Assembly: GCF_900095445.1 (NCBI RefSeq)
Contig: NZ_FMJL01000003.1
Coordinates: 81,438 to 145,437, forward strand
Reading direction: 5' to 3'
DNA from: Clostridium sp. N3C
GTDB lineage: Bacteria > Bacillota > Clostridia > Clostridiales > Clostridiaceae
Length of the DNA: 64,000 nt
Shown: one piece after another, positions 19,907 to 28,811 of the stretch
Position numbering within the stretch: position 1 is the stretch's first letter
Layout of the letters: every line of letters begins with the position of its first letter
The notes under the pieces: generated by a model
What the model saw: the letters and a program-made list of their open reading frames with translations, nothing else
Databases searched by the model: none
Told to the model about the DNA's origin: nothing
Translations under genes and position numbers: made by a program

Positions 19907-20320
19907 ATGGATTACGAAAGACTGATAAAAGAAGCTATAGAAGCTAGAAATAGAGCATATGCGCCTTATTCAAATTTTTATGTAGGAGCTGCAGTTTTAA
20001 CACAGGATGGTAAAATTTACACCGGTTGTAATATTGAAAATGCCTCCTATGGTGCTACAAATTGCGCTGAAAGAACTGCTATATTTAAAGCGGTATCTGA
20101 AGGAAGTAAAACTGTTACCGCTGTGGCTATAGTAGGAGATTTAAATAGTTTTACCTATCCTTGCGGTATATGTAGGCAAGTTATTGTGGAGTTTGCATTA
20201 GATGAAAATATAGATATAATATTGGCGAAAAATGAAAAAGAATATATAATAGTAAAACTAAAAGAAATTTTACCGGGAGCCTTTACTAAAAGGGATCTGG
20301 ATAAGGAGAAGAGAGACTAA
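19907..20320 (+). CDS. cdd: Cytidine deaminase
   Basis: This enzyme deaminates cytidine and deoxycytidine to uridines in pyrimidine salvage. The zinc site is of the all-cysteine tetrameric type: CAERTA (about residue 53, with the catalytic Glu) and PCGICRQ (about 86-92). The substrate motif NIENASYG precedes it. The 137-residue length is typical. The stop codon shares a base with the era start (TAATG), so translation is coupled. Confidence 0.95.
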   Translation: MDYERLIKEAIEARNRAYAPYSNFYVGAAVLTQDGKIYTGCNIENASYGATNCAERTAIFKAVSEGSKTVTAVAIVGDLNSFTYPCGICRQVIVEFALDENIDIILAKNEKEYIIVKLKEILPGAFTKRDLDKEKRD

Positions 20321-21210
20321 TGTTTAAATCAGGATACGTAACAATTATAGGCAGGCCCAATGTTGGTAAGTCTACTTTAATAAACAAGATAATGGGGGAA
20401 AAATTAGTTATTGTTTCTAATAAACCTCAAACTACTAGAAATAATATACATACCATATTAACTAAAGAAAATTATCAAATTATCTTTGTGGATACTCCTG
20501 GTTTGCATAAACCACGACATAAGCTTGGAGAGGTTATGGTTAAAAGTGCTAAGGAGTCACTAAAAAATGTAGATCTCATACTGTTTTTGACCACTCCCGA
20601 TGTTGAAATTGGAAAAGGGGACTCTATGATTCTTGAAGAATTGAGAGGAATTAATAAACCTGTCTTCTTAGTATTGAATAAAATAGATGAAAATACCCCA
20701 GAAAGGGTAGCTAAAACTTTACAAACTTATGGTGATTATTTTGACTTTAAAGAGTTTATACCAATATCTGCATTGAAGGGTAAAAATGTGGATACTCTAA
20801 TTAATCTTATTGTAGATAATCTACCAGAGGGACCAATGTATTATCCTGAAGATATGGTAGCAGATGTGCAAGAAAGATTTATTATTTCTGAAATTATAAG
20901 AGAAAAGGCTTTAAGATCTTTGAGCGAGGAAGTACCTCACGGCATTGCAGTGGAGATAATTTCTTTTAAAAAGGACGAAAACAACAAAATTAATATAGAG
21001 GTGAATATGCTTTGTGAGAAGGATTCTCATAAAGGCATTATCATTGGAAAAGAAGGAAAAATGCTTGCAAAAATAAAGAAGACTGCAAAGGCAGATATAG
21101 AAAAGCTTTTAGGAAGAAAGGTCAACTTAAATATATGGGTAAAAGTTAGAAAAGAGTGGAGAGATAATCCCGCATATTTAAAGGATTTAGGATATAATCT
21201 AAAGAAATAG
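20320..21210 (+). CDS. era: GTPase Era
   Basis: Era is an essential GTPase that binds the 3' end of 16S rRNA during 30S assembly. It has G1 GRPNVGKST (residues 11-19), G3 DTPGLH (about 63) and G4 NKID (about 124). The C-terminal KH domain carries the GXXG-type loop [13 protein letters not shown]. The 296-residue length is normal. It overlaps cdd by 1 nt. Confidence 0.97.
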   Translation: MFKSGYVTIIGRPNVGKSTLINKIMGEKLVIVSNKPQTTRNNIHTILTKENYQIIFVDTPGLHKPRHKLGEVMVKSAKESLKNVDLILFLTTPDVEIGKGDSMILEELRGINKPVFLVLNKIDENTPERVAKTLQTYGDYFDFKEFIPISALKGKNVDTLINLIVDNLPEGPMYYPEDMVADVQERFIISEIIREKALRSLSEEVPHGIAVEIISFKKDENNKINIEVNMLCEKDSHKGIIIGKEGKMLAKIKKTAKADIEKLLGRKVNLNIWVKVRKEWRDNPAYLKDLGYNLKK

Positions 21211-21246
21211 AATTTTACATTTAATGATTAACTAGGGGATGATTTT

Positions 21247-22014
21247 CTGTCGGTATTTAGTTGCAAAGCAGTTGTATTAAAGGAACTTGATTATAAGGAA
21301 AATGATAAAATAGTGTGGCTTTACTCTGATAAGCTTGGAAAGATATCTGCTATTGCAAAAGAGGCTAAAAAAAGTAAAAGTAAATTATTTTCTATTACCC
21401 TACCTTTTTGTTTTGGTGAGTATAATTTATACAAAGGTAAAAGTATGTATGTGTTAACTGAAGGAAAGATTATTGAATCTTTTCAAGGTTTTTTGAAGGA
21501 TTTAGATCTTTTAACCTACGCTTCTTATTTGTGTGAGCTAATAGATATTTCAACTGTAGATGAGGAAAGCAATAGTTACTTATTTAAAATTCTTGTGAGC
21601 ACCTTGTACTTACTTAATACCCAAGCGGTGGATATAGATACTTTGCTTAGAGTTTATGAATTAAATGTATTAAAAGCTACAGGATATGGAATAAATTTAG
21701 ATAATTGTAGCATATGTAGGAAGAAGATAGAGCAAAGTGAATATATCAGCTTACAATATCATGGTGGAGTTTGTTATGAATGTCCTAAAGACATGAGCTT
21801 TAAAATAAGTAAACCTGCCTATAAGGTTTTAAAGGTGTTAAATAACATTTCAATTGAAAATATATATAGATTAACAATACCTAAGGATATAAAAAAAGAA
21901 CTAGAAAAATTACTCAAAATTTTTATTACTAATAACTTTTCTAGAGCACCAAAAAGCCTACAAATTCTTAATTTTATAAAGGAGAGTGAAGATAATGAGC
22001 GATATTACTCTTGA
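21247..22014 (+). CDS. recO: DNA repair protein RecO, probable CTG start
   Basis: RecO anneals DNA strands and loads RecA with RecR and RecF. The OB-fold N-terminus matches the family only if translation starts at CTG 21247, giving the sequence SVFSCKAVVLKELDYKENDKIVWLYSDKLG after the start. AGGGGA (21234-21239) lies 7 nt upstream. The first ATG, GTG or TTG in this frame is GTG 21313, which would remove most of the OB fold. The zinc cysteines CSICRKKIEQ...CYECP are at about 156-182. The product is 255 residues. The gene follows era and overlaps the next one. Confidence 0.85.
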   Translation: MSVFSCKAVVLKELDYKENDKIVWLYSDKLGKISAIAKEAKKSKSKLFSITLPFCFGEYNLYKGKSMYVLTEGKIIESFQGFLKDLDLLTYASYLCELIDISTVDEESNSYLFKILVSTLYLLNTQAVDIDTLLRVYELNVLKATGYGINLDNCSICRKKIEQSEYISLQYHGGVCYECPKDMSFKISKPAYKVLKVLNNISIENIYRLTIPKDIKKELEKLLKIFITNNFSRAPKSLQILNFIKESEDNERYYS

Positions 22015-22642
22015 GAAAGTAGACTTAGTAAAAGAAAGAACAGGAGTTTCTTATACAGAAGCAAAAGAAGCTCTAGAAGCCAGCGATGGCGATGTAGTAG
22101 ATGCATTGGTTTACATTGAAAACAAGAAAAAGAACAAAGGGGCCTTCTATCAAACAAAAGAAGAATTTATAAATTGGATTAAGGACATAATTAATAAGGG
22201 AAATGTTACTAGAATTAGAATTAAAAAAGATGATAATGTTATAGTAGATTTACCGGTTACAGCAGGTATAGCCGTTACTGGATTGACAGCTATACTATCT
22301 GCACCACTATTAGCTATAGGTGTAGTTAGTGCTGTTGTAACCAAAGTAACAGTAGAAATTACTAAAGAGGATGGATCCGTTGAAGTAGTAAATAAGTATA
22401 TAAAGAGTACAGTGGGAGATGTTAAGGATAAGATTGGAAATCTCTCAGAAAAGCTAGGTGGGGTAGCAGAAGAAGTTAAGGGCGTTATTAACGATGTAGC
22501 CGATGATATTATGGAGAAATTAAAGAATAAGGGTAATAATATCAAGGATGATAATATTTCCGAAGAAAATGTCTATAAATATACTGTGGATTTTGAAGAA
22601 GTTGAAGAGAACAATGAAGAAGAAAGTGACAAACAAAACTAA
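21995..22642 (+). CDS. DUF4342 protein with a UBA/TS-N-like domain
   Basis: Residues 1-45 (ITLEKVDLVKERTGVSYTEAKEALEAS) look like a UBA/EF-Ts N-terminal helical domain. A basic stretch, a small beta segment with a hydrophobic stretch (about 88-115), amphipathic sequence and an acidic tail follow. The family is annotated DUF4342, and its function is unknown. The ATG at 21995 lies 9 nt after AGGAGA. A GTG at 21986 would overlap the ribosome site. It overlaps recO by 20 nt. Confidence 0.75.
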   Translation: MSDITLEKVDLVKERTGVSYTEAKEALEASDGDVVDALVYIENKKKNKGAFYQTKEEFINWIKDIINKGNVTRIRIKKDDNVIVDLPVTAGIAVTGLTAILSAPLLAIGVVSAVVTKVTVEITKEDGSVEVVNKYIKSTVGDVKDKIGNLSEKLGGVAEEVKGVINDVADDIMEKLKNKGNNIKDDNISEENVYKYTVDFEEVEENNEEESDKQN

Positions 22643-22704
22643 TTTGTATATAATTAAAGGTGGTAAATTTAAATTACCTAAAATTCAATAATTACTATAG
22701 ATTA

Positions 22705-22725
22705 ATCACAATTACGTGATATAAT
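22705..22725 (+). promoter_or_regulatory. Candidate -10 element and small inverted repeat before the CcpN-like gene
   Basis: TATAAT (22720-22725) is preceded by ATCAC (22705-22709) and GTGAT (22716-22720), a small inverted repeat touching the -10. This could be a promoter with an operator, perhaps autoregulatory. No good -35 is visible. Confidence 0.4.
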
Positions 22726-22757
22726 AGAATAGTAATTAGATAATTGTTAACAAAACT

Positions 22758-22794
22758 TTCCAAGAGAAAGTGTTTTTATAACTTTCTCTTGGAA
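22758..22794 (+). promoter_or_regulatory. Perfect 14-bp hairpin in the leader of the CcpN-like gene
   Basis: TTCCAAGAGAAAGT (22758-22771) and ACTTTCTCTTGGAA (22781-22794) form a 14-bp stem with a 9-nt loop. No T run follows the right arm, so a simple terminator is unlikely. It lies 28 nt before the coding region and downstream of the probable promoter. Confidence 0.6.
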
Positions 22795-22822
22795 TTATGA
22801 GGCTAAGGCTTTTGAAAGGAAG

Positions 22823-23464
22823 GTGCCAGTTATTAATTATACACCTAGGCAGGAACAAATAATTACTATTGTTAAGAATAATGGGCCTATTACTAGCAAA
22901 GCTATAGCGACTATGTTAGGATTAACAAGATCTGCTCTTCGATCAGACCTTTCAGTTTTGACCATGAGCGGCATATTAGAAGCTAGACCTAAGGTAGGGT
23001 ACATATATTCTGAAAAGCAAGCGGGGAATCCCTTACTTGATTGTATTATGAACATAAAAGTAAAGGACATTATGTCAAAGGCTGTTACTGTAAGCGAAGA
23101 AGCTACCATATACGATGCTATAGTTCATCTATTCTTGAATGATGTAGGTACTTTGTTTGTAGTAAACAAGGGGTTACTTATAGGAGCAGTTTCAAGAAAG
23201 GATTTTCTTAAAATAGCAATAGGAAATACAGATATTCATAAAGTTCCTGTAGGTATAATAATGACAAGGATGCCTAATATAGTCTTTATTGAAGAAGAAG
23301 ATAGTGCCTATTTAGCTGCACAACGAATTATTGATCGGGAAGTAGATAGCTTACCAGTAGTGAAAAGGGAGTTTGATGGTACAAAAGAAACCTATAAAGT
23401 GGTTGGTAAAGTATCAAAAACCAATATAACAAAATTATTTGTGACACTGGGACAAAATAAGTAG
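22823..23464 (+). CDS. CcpN-like HTH regulator with two CBS domains
   Basis: An N-terminal winged helix (about residues 7-60, with GPITSKAIATMLGLTRSALRSD) is followed by two CBS domains (about 72-205) that usually bind adenine nucleotides. CcpN of Bacillus represses gluconeogenic genes. In clostridia this family sits beside ppdK and probably regulates it. The start is unclear. GTG 22823 is only 2 nt from AAGGA, while a non-standard ATT at 22832 would have better spacing. Both keep the helix-turn-helix intact. Confidence 0.85.
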   Translation: MPVINYTPRQEQIITIVKNNGPITSKAIATMLGLTRSALRSDLSVLTMSGILEARPKVGYIYSEKQAGNPLLDCIMNIKVKDIMSKAVTVSEEATIYDAIVHLFLNDVGTLFVVNKGLLIGAVSRKDFLKIAIGNTDIHKVPVGIIMTRMPNIVFIEEEDSAYLAAQRIIDREVDSLPVVKREFDGTKETYKVVGKVSKTNITKLFVTLGQNK

Positions 23465-23538
23465 GTTAAGTTTGAGCTAACCGGGACTAAACACGTCCCG
23501 TTAGTATATAGATTATTACATATCGGAGGAGTGTTATA

Positions 23539-26175
23539 ATGGAAAACAAGAAGTATGTTTACCTTTTTAGTGAAGGTTCCGAAGATCAAAAGGAACTTTT
23601 AGGCGGAAAAGGTGCTAATCTTGCTGGTATGACAAAATTAGGTATACCAGTTCCACAAGGTTTTACAGTTACAACAGAAGCTTGTAACAAGTATTATGAT
23701 GATGGTAAGAAGATATCTGATGAAGTTGTAAATCAGATCTATGCTGCTATGGCAGAACTAGAAAAAATCACTGGAAAGGAATTTGGTGGAACTAACGATC
23801 CACTATTAGTATCCGTTAGATCTGGTGCTAGAGTTTCTATGCCAGGTATGATGGACACAATCCTTAACCTTGGATTAAATGACGAAACTGTTGAAGTTTT
23901 AGCTGCTAAAACTAACAATCCAAGATTTGCCTATGACTCATACAGAAGATTCATCCAAATGTTTGCAGACGTTGTTATGGGCGTTGAGAAGAGATTATTC
24001 GAAGATCTTCTTGATAAAATGAAAGAGGAAAATGGATATAAGTTAGATACAGACTTAACTGCTGATGACTTAAAGGTATTAGTAAAACAGTTTAAGGAAT
24101 TATACAAGAAGGAAAAGGGAGAAGAGTTCCCAACAGATCCTAAGGTACAGTTAATAGAAGCTGTAACTGCTGTATTTAGATCATGGGATAACCCAAGAGC
24201 TAATGTTTACAGAAGATTAAATGACATTCCTTCAAACTGGGGAACTGCTGTTAACGTTCAGCAGATGGTATTCGGTAATAAGGGAGAAAATTCCGGTACA
24301 GGTGTTGCTTTCTCAAGAAACCCATCCACTGGAGAAAAGAAAATCTATGCTGAATACTTAATGAATGCTCAAGGAGAAGACGTTGTTGCTGGTATCAGAA
24401 CTCCAGAAGATATCTCAACTCTTGAAAAGAGAAATAAGGCTGTTTACGATGAATTCATGGCTATCGTAAATAAGCTTGAACAACACTACAAAGACATGCA
24501 GGATATGGAGTTTACAATTGAAGAAGGTAAACTTTACTTCCTACAGACTAGAAATGGTAAGAGAACTGCTCAGGCTGCATTAAAGATAGCTGTTGACTTA
24601 GTTGAAGAAGGTCTAATCACTAAGGAAGAAGCTATTTTAAAGGTTGATCCAAAGCAACTTGATACATTACTTCACCCAACATTTGATGCTGATGCATTAA
24701 AGAAAGCAACAGTTATAGCTAAGGGACTTCCAGCTTCACCAGGAGCAGCTGCTGGTAAGATAGCATTTACAGCTCAAGAAGCTAAGGAAAGACATGAAGC
24801 TGGTGAAAAGGTTGTTCTTGTAAGATTAGAAACTTCACCAGAAGATATCGAAGGTATGATTGCTGCTGAAGGTATACTAACTGTAAGAGGTGGTATGACT
24901 TCTCACGCTGCAGTTGTTGCTAGAGGTATGGGTGCATGCTGCGTTGCTGGTTGCGGTGACATAAAGGTTAACGAAGAAGAAAGATACATTGAAGTTGGTG
25001 GAAAGAAATACACTGAAAATGATTGGATCTCTATAGATGGAACTACAGGAAATGTTTATGGAGAAGCTATTGCTACAGTTGAGCCAGAAATCTCCGGATA
25101 CTTCGGAACATTCATGGCTTGGGCTGATGAAATAAGAGCATTAAAGGTTAGAACAAATGCTGATACACCACATGATGCACAGACTGCTGTTAAGTTTGGA
25201 GCAGAAGGTATCGGTCTTTGCAGAACTGAGCATATGTTCTTTGCTGAAGACAGAATACCAGCAGTTAGAGAAATGATAGCTGCTAAGAACGAAGAGCAAA
25301 GAAGAAAGGCTCTTGCTAAGTTACTTCCAATGCAGAGAGAAGACTTTATCGGTCTTTATGAGGCAATGGAAGGAAGACCTGTTACTATCAGATTCTTGGA
25401 TCCACCACTACATGAATTCTTACCACATGCTGATGATGAAATAGCAGCTTTAGCTAAGGAAATGGGATTAACTTTCGAAGACTTGAAGGCTACTGTAGAA
25501 TCATTACATGAATTCAACCCAATGATGGGTCACAGAGGATGCCGTCTAGCTGTATCATATCCAGAAATAGCTGAAATGCAGACTAGAGCCGTTATCGAAG
25601 CTGCATTAGCAGTTAATGAAAAGCATCCAGAATACAATGTAGTACCTGAAATAATGATTCCTCTTGTAGGAGAAGTAAAAGAACTTAAGTTTGTTAAGGA
25701 TGTAGTTGTTAATACTGCTGAAGCTGTTATGGCTGAAAAAGGTAAGAAGATTGAGTACAAAGTTGGTACAATGATCGAAATACCAAGAGCTGCTGTAACT
25801 GCTGATGAAATCGCTAAGGAAGCAGAGTTCTTCTCATTCGGTACTAACGACTTAACTCAGATGACATTCGGATTCTCAAGAGATGACGCAAGCAAGTTCT
25901 TGAACTACTACTATGATAAGAAGATATACGAACAAGATCCATTTGCTAAGCTTGACCAGACTGGTGTTGGTAAGCTAGTTGAAATGGCAGCTAAACTTGG
26001 TAAGTCTACAAGACCAGATATCAAGCTTGGTATTTGTGGAGAGCACGGTGGAGATCCATCATCTGTTGAGTTCTGCCACAATGTAGGATTAAACTATGTA
26101 TCCTGCTCACCATACAGAGTACCAGTTGCTAGACTTGCTGCTGCACAAGCACAGGTTAAGAACCCAAGAAAGTAA
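23539..26175 (+). CDS. ppdK: Pyruvate, phosphate dikinase
   Basis: PPDK interconverts pyruvate, ATP and phosphate with PEP, AMP and pyrophosphate, serving glycolysis or gluconeogenesis in anaerobes. It has an N-terminal ATP-grasp domain (about 1-340), a swivelling phosphohistidine domain with GGMTSHAAVVARGMG (His near 456) and a C-terminal PEP/pyruvate barrel with GEHGGDPSS and the catalytic-Cys region GICGEHGG. The 878-residue length is normal. It is rich in highly used codons, suggesting strong expression. CGGAGGAG precedes the ATG. The CcpN-like gene upstream is its likely regulator. Confidence 0.97.
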   Translation: MENKKYVYLFSEGSEDQKELLGGKGANLAGMTKLGIPVPQGFTVTTEACNKYYDDGKKISDEVVNQIYAAMAELEKITGKEFGGTNDPLLVSVRSGARVSMPGMMDTILNLGLNDETVEVLAAKTNNPRFAYDSYRRFIQMFADVVMGVEKRLFEDLLDKMKEENGYKLDTDLTADDLKVLVKQFKELYKKEKGEEFPTDPKVQLIEAVTAVFRSWDNPRANVYRRLNDIPSNWGTAVNVQQMVFGNKGENSGTGVAFSRNPSTGEKKIYAEYLMNAQGEDVVAGIRTPEDISTLEKRNKAVYDEFMAIVNKLEQHYKDMQDMEFTIEEGKLYFLQTRNGKRTAQAALKIAVDLVEEGLITKEEAILKVDPKQLDTLLHPTFDADALKKATVIAKGLPASPGAAAGKIAFTAQEAKERHEAGEKVVLVRLETSPEDIEGMIAAEGILTVRGGMTSHAAVVARGMGACCVAGCGDIKVNEEERYIEVGGKKYTENDWISIDGTTGNVYGEAIATVEPEISGYFGTFMAWADEIRALKVRTNADTPHDAQTAVKFGAEGIGLCRTEHMFFAEDRIPAVREMIAAKNEEQRRKALAKLLPMQREDFIGLYEAMEGRPVTIRFLDPPLHEFLPHADDEIAALAKEMGLTFEDLKATVESLHEFNPMMGHRGCRLAVSYPEIAEMQTRAVIEAALAVNEKHPEYNVVPEIMIPLVGEVKELKFVKDVVVNTAEAVMAEKGKKIEYKVGTMIEIPRAAVTADEIAKEAEFFSFGTNDLTQMTFGFSRDDASKFLNYYYDKKIYEQDPFAKLDQTGVGKLVEMAAKLGKSTRPDIKLGICGEHGGDPSSVEFCHNVGLNYVSCSPYRVPVARLAAAQAQVKNPRK

Positions 26176-26187
26176 TTTAAACAATTT

Positions 26188-26219
26188 AGAGACTAGAGCT
26201 AAGGCTTTAGTCTCTTTTT
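26188..26219 (+). terminator. Terminator after ppdK
   Basis: AGAGACTA (26188-26195) pairs with TAGTCTCT (26208-26215), with an inner AGC/GCT pairing, and TTTTT follows. Confidence 0.85.
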
Positions 26220-26258
26220 ATATGATTATAAATTTACAAATCTCAAATCTCATATTAG

Positions 26259-27326
26259 CTATAGTAGTTTAGTGTGAAATTTACTTTCTATGTATTGTTG
26301 AAAGTCTCTTATAAATTGCACCTGATATTCTGTTTTTTCAACGGTTTTATTTATTAAAGTTTGGAAGGCCTTCTTATTACACTTTTTTATATTGTTATAA
26401 TAATCTCTAGAAATTTTCCAATATTTTTGGGGAAAGGCAAGATAGGAAAGAAGGTACTTGTATTCATCTATGCAAAGAGGTCTTTTACTTTCGTAAATTT
26501 CTAAACTTTTAATAGCAAGATCTAAATTCCATTTAGTATTGTCTCTTTTTAGTATTCTTCTTAAGAAATAGGATATATCATGAATAGCATAATCAACTTT
26601 GCATTTATCAAAATCTATAATCCAAATCTTATTTTCCCTATCGAAGATAATATTCTTATTAACATAATCTAAATGACATAAACAAGTATACATGTCTTTC
26701 TGATTTATAGTAGATGAAAGCTTTACTGCTAACTTAGAAAGTAATAAATTATTATCAAAGCTGTTTAAAAAGGTTTTCGAAAAACGGTCCTTGTACTTAA
26801 AGGCTAAGTTGGAACAGTTAAGTAATTGATTAAAGTGTTTTTGAATAGATATACCTAAATTATCACAAGCTTTTCTAGGGGCACTTCCTTCAATAGGTAT
26901 GAAATTTTCTGTACTGTTATGGATGTCTGCTAATAATGAAATAGAGTCAAATATATTATTTGGGATGTCGTAGCTGCATTTTGTCCCTTCAATCCAAGGG
27001 GTAAGAATAAATAGCATTCCATTGAACTCTACAAATCTACTATTAGATTTTGTAGGAAGTAGTCTTGGAACATTTATACCATTTCTATAAAGCCATTCTA
27101 TAGCTGAATATACAAAAAGTAATTCTTCTTTGCTCAAATATACTTTTTTTAGGCAGTAGATTTCATTAAGATGCATAACCTTAAATACAGCTCGTTGTCT
27201 TATGGAATCTTTAAACTTAATTTGCTCTATTTCAGCCCTTTGAAGGCCATAATGAGTAAGTACTTGGCTTTTTAAAGTGCCTTCAGAAAAGTCGCTATAG
27301 TTGTATGAATGAGCTTCATTAGGCAT
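26259..27326 (-). CDS. CotS-family spore coat protein (kinase-like fold)
   Basis: The 355-residue protein belongs to the CotS/YutH group of spore coat proteins, which share the aminoglycoside-phosphotransferase/choline-kinase fold. The catalytic-loop region CLCHLDYVNKNIIFD (about 236-250) and the metal motif IIDFDKCKVDYAIHDISYFLRR (about 258-279) are recognisable. The loop keeps H-D-N, so kinase activity is possible but unproven. It is the only minus-strand gene in the first half of the window and probably has its own mother-cell promoter. The gap to dgt (27327-27557) holds no other gene. Confidence 0.85.
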   Translation of the reverse strand: MPNEAHSYNYSDFSEGTLKSQVLTHYGLQRAEIEQIKFKDSIRQRAVFKVMHLNEIYCLKKVYLSKEELLFVYSAIEWLYRNGINVPRLLPTKSNSRFVEFNGMLFILTPWIEGTKCSYDIPNNIFDSISLLADIHNSTENFIPIEGSAPRKACDNLGISIQKHFNQLLNCSNLAFKYKDRFSKTFLNSFDNNLLLSKLAVKLSSTINQKDMYTCLCHLDYVNKNIIFDRENKIWIIDFDKCKVDYAIHDISYFLRRILKRDNTKWNLDLAIKSLEIYESKRPLCIDEYKYLLSYLAFPQKYWKISRDYYNNIKKCNKKAFQTLINKTVEKTEYQVQFIRDFQQYIESKFHTKLL

Positions 27327-27407
27327 AGAAAAACCTCCTATAAAGGATTATATTATTAAGATATTATGGCTTTCATGGTAATATACATAATCTTGTGGAA
27401 AAATATT

Positions 27408-27522
27408 AAAAGTCCTTATTAATAGAAAATTTCATATATGCAAAAGAGGAATAATAGTTATTATTAATGGTTTTAACAAATAAAGTTGTTAATAGTTTTG
27501 ATGTAAAAAAAAGAGGACTTTT
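27408..27522 (+). repeat. Distant 9-bp inverted repeat between the CotS-like gene and dgt
   Basis: AAAAGTCCT (27408-27416) and AGGACTTTT (27514-27522) are perfect inverted repeats 97 nt apart in the divergent spacer. This could be a regulator pair or an mRNA pairing. Chance is also plausible in AT-rich DNA. Confidence 0.25.
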
Positions 27523-27557
27523 AGCCTTTTTAGCGAATATTCAATTGAGGTGGTTTA

Positions 27558-28586
27558 ATGAGCATAAGGGAGAGGATTGAACAAGCTGAAAAATTATCTT
27601 GTTGCAAGGTTGCTCAACTTTCTTGCAATGCGGGGCCTAGAGAACGGGAAGAAGAAAAAGATGAAGTTAGAACTGACTATATGGTGGATAGAGATAGAAT
27701 AATTCATAGTAAATCCTTTAGGCGTCTGAAGCATAAAACTCAAGTTTATATAAAAACTTGGGGAGACCATTATCGAACTAGGCTTACCCACACTTTAGAA
27801 GTAGCACAAATTGCGAAAACTATAGGAAGAGCTATTGGATTAAATGAAGATCTTATAGAAGCTATAGCTCTAGGTCATGATATTGGACATGTTGCCTTTG
27901 CTCATAATGGCGAAGAAGTACTTGACAGCTTGTTGCCCAATGGATTTAAACATAATGAAAACAGTGTAAGGGTATTAAAAAAGCTGGAAGGCAGTGGATT
28001 GGGGTTAAATCTTACACCAGAGGTTTTAGATGGAATTTTATATCATAGCGGCTTTTCCGGCAAAGGTAAAAAGGCTTACACCTTAGAGGGGCAAGTGGTT
28101 AAGTATAGCGATAAGATTGCATATGTAAATCATGATATAGATGATTCCATAAGAGCAGGACTGCTAAAAATAGAAGACTTGCCAGCAAGTATTATAAATA
28201 CACTTGGAGATACCCACAGCAAAAGAATTGATACCCTAGTAAAAGATTGCATTTATACCACCCTAAAAAATATAGAGAAAGGTATTTTTGAGGTAGGTCT
28301 TAGTAATAACATTGAAAAAGAATTCATAGCATTGAGAAGTTTTTTATTCGAAAATATATACAAGGGGCACACATTAAAGGTAGAGAGAGACAAAGCTAAA
28401 TTTGTTCTATCTCAAGTATTTCAATTTTTTTACAAAAACCCTGAAAAGTTGCCGGATTTTTATAAGAAAATTGTCAAGGAAGAAGGCTTACATCAAGGAG
28501 TGGCAGATTATATTTCAGGAATGAGTGATGACTATTGTCTGTACTTATTTAACGATATTTATGTTCCTAAATTAGTTATATACTAA
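27558..28586 (+). CDS. dgt: Deoxyguanosinetriphosphate triphosphohydrolase-like HD protein
   Basis: Dgt-type enzymes split dNTPs into deoxynucleoside and triphosphate. The HD domain is clear: [12 protein letters not shown] (about 78-89) and [19 protein letters not shown] (about 107-125). The N-terminal block [20 protein letters not shown] is conserved in the family. The short 342-residue form is the Firmicute/clostridial type and commonly precedes dnaG. The ATG follows GAGGTGG. Confidence 0.92.
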   Translation: MSIRERIEQAEKLSCCKVAQLSCNAGPREREEEKDEVRTDYMVDRDRIIHSKSFRRLKHKTQVYIKTWGDHYRTRLTHTLEVAQIAKTIGRAIGLNEDLIEAIALGHDIGHVAFAHNGEEVLDSLLPNGFKHNENSVRVLKKLEGSGLGLNLTPEVLDGILYHSGFSGKGKKAYTLEGQVVKYSDKIAYVNHDIDDSIRAGLLKIEDLPASIINTLGDTHSKRIDTLVKDCIYTTLKNIEKGIFEVGLSNNIEKEFIALRSFLFENIYKGHTLKVERDKAKFVLSQVFQFFYKNPEKLPDFYKKIVKEEGLHQGVADYISGMSDDYCLYLFNDIYVPKLVIY

Positions 28587-28728
28587 AAATTAGGAATATT
28601 TTATAGTATTTAGAGGGAAAGATATAATCTGAGTGATATTATTTGATGGCAATAATATAATACAATGTGGTTTTATTTATTAATATTAATCGAACAGAAA
28701 TTATGAAATATAAAAAATAATTTATAAA

Positions 28729-28757
28729 GAAGGAATCTAGCTTTTTGTGTCGAATAT
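28729..28757 (+). promoter_or_regulatory. Candidate sigma-H promoter of dnaG-sigA
   Basis: GAAGGAATC (28729-28737), an 11-bp spacer and GTCGAATAT (28749-28757) fit the Spo0H pattern RNAGGAWWW - RNNGAATWW with one mismatch. Bacillus subtilis has a sigma-H promoter in front of its dnaG-sigA genes, so the position fits. The remainder of 28587-28811 shows no gene. Confidence 0.6.
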
Positions 28758-28811
28758 AATAAAACTTGTGGGTTAGTTCCTAATTTTAATAGATAGGTGG
28801 GAAAGGTTTCA

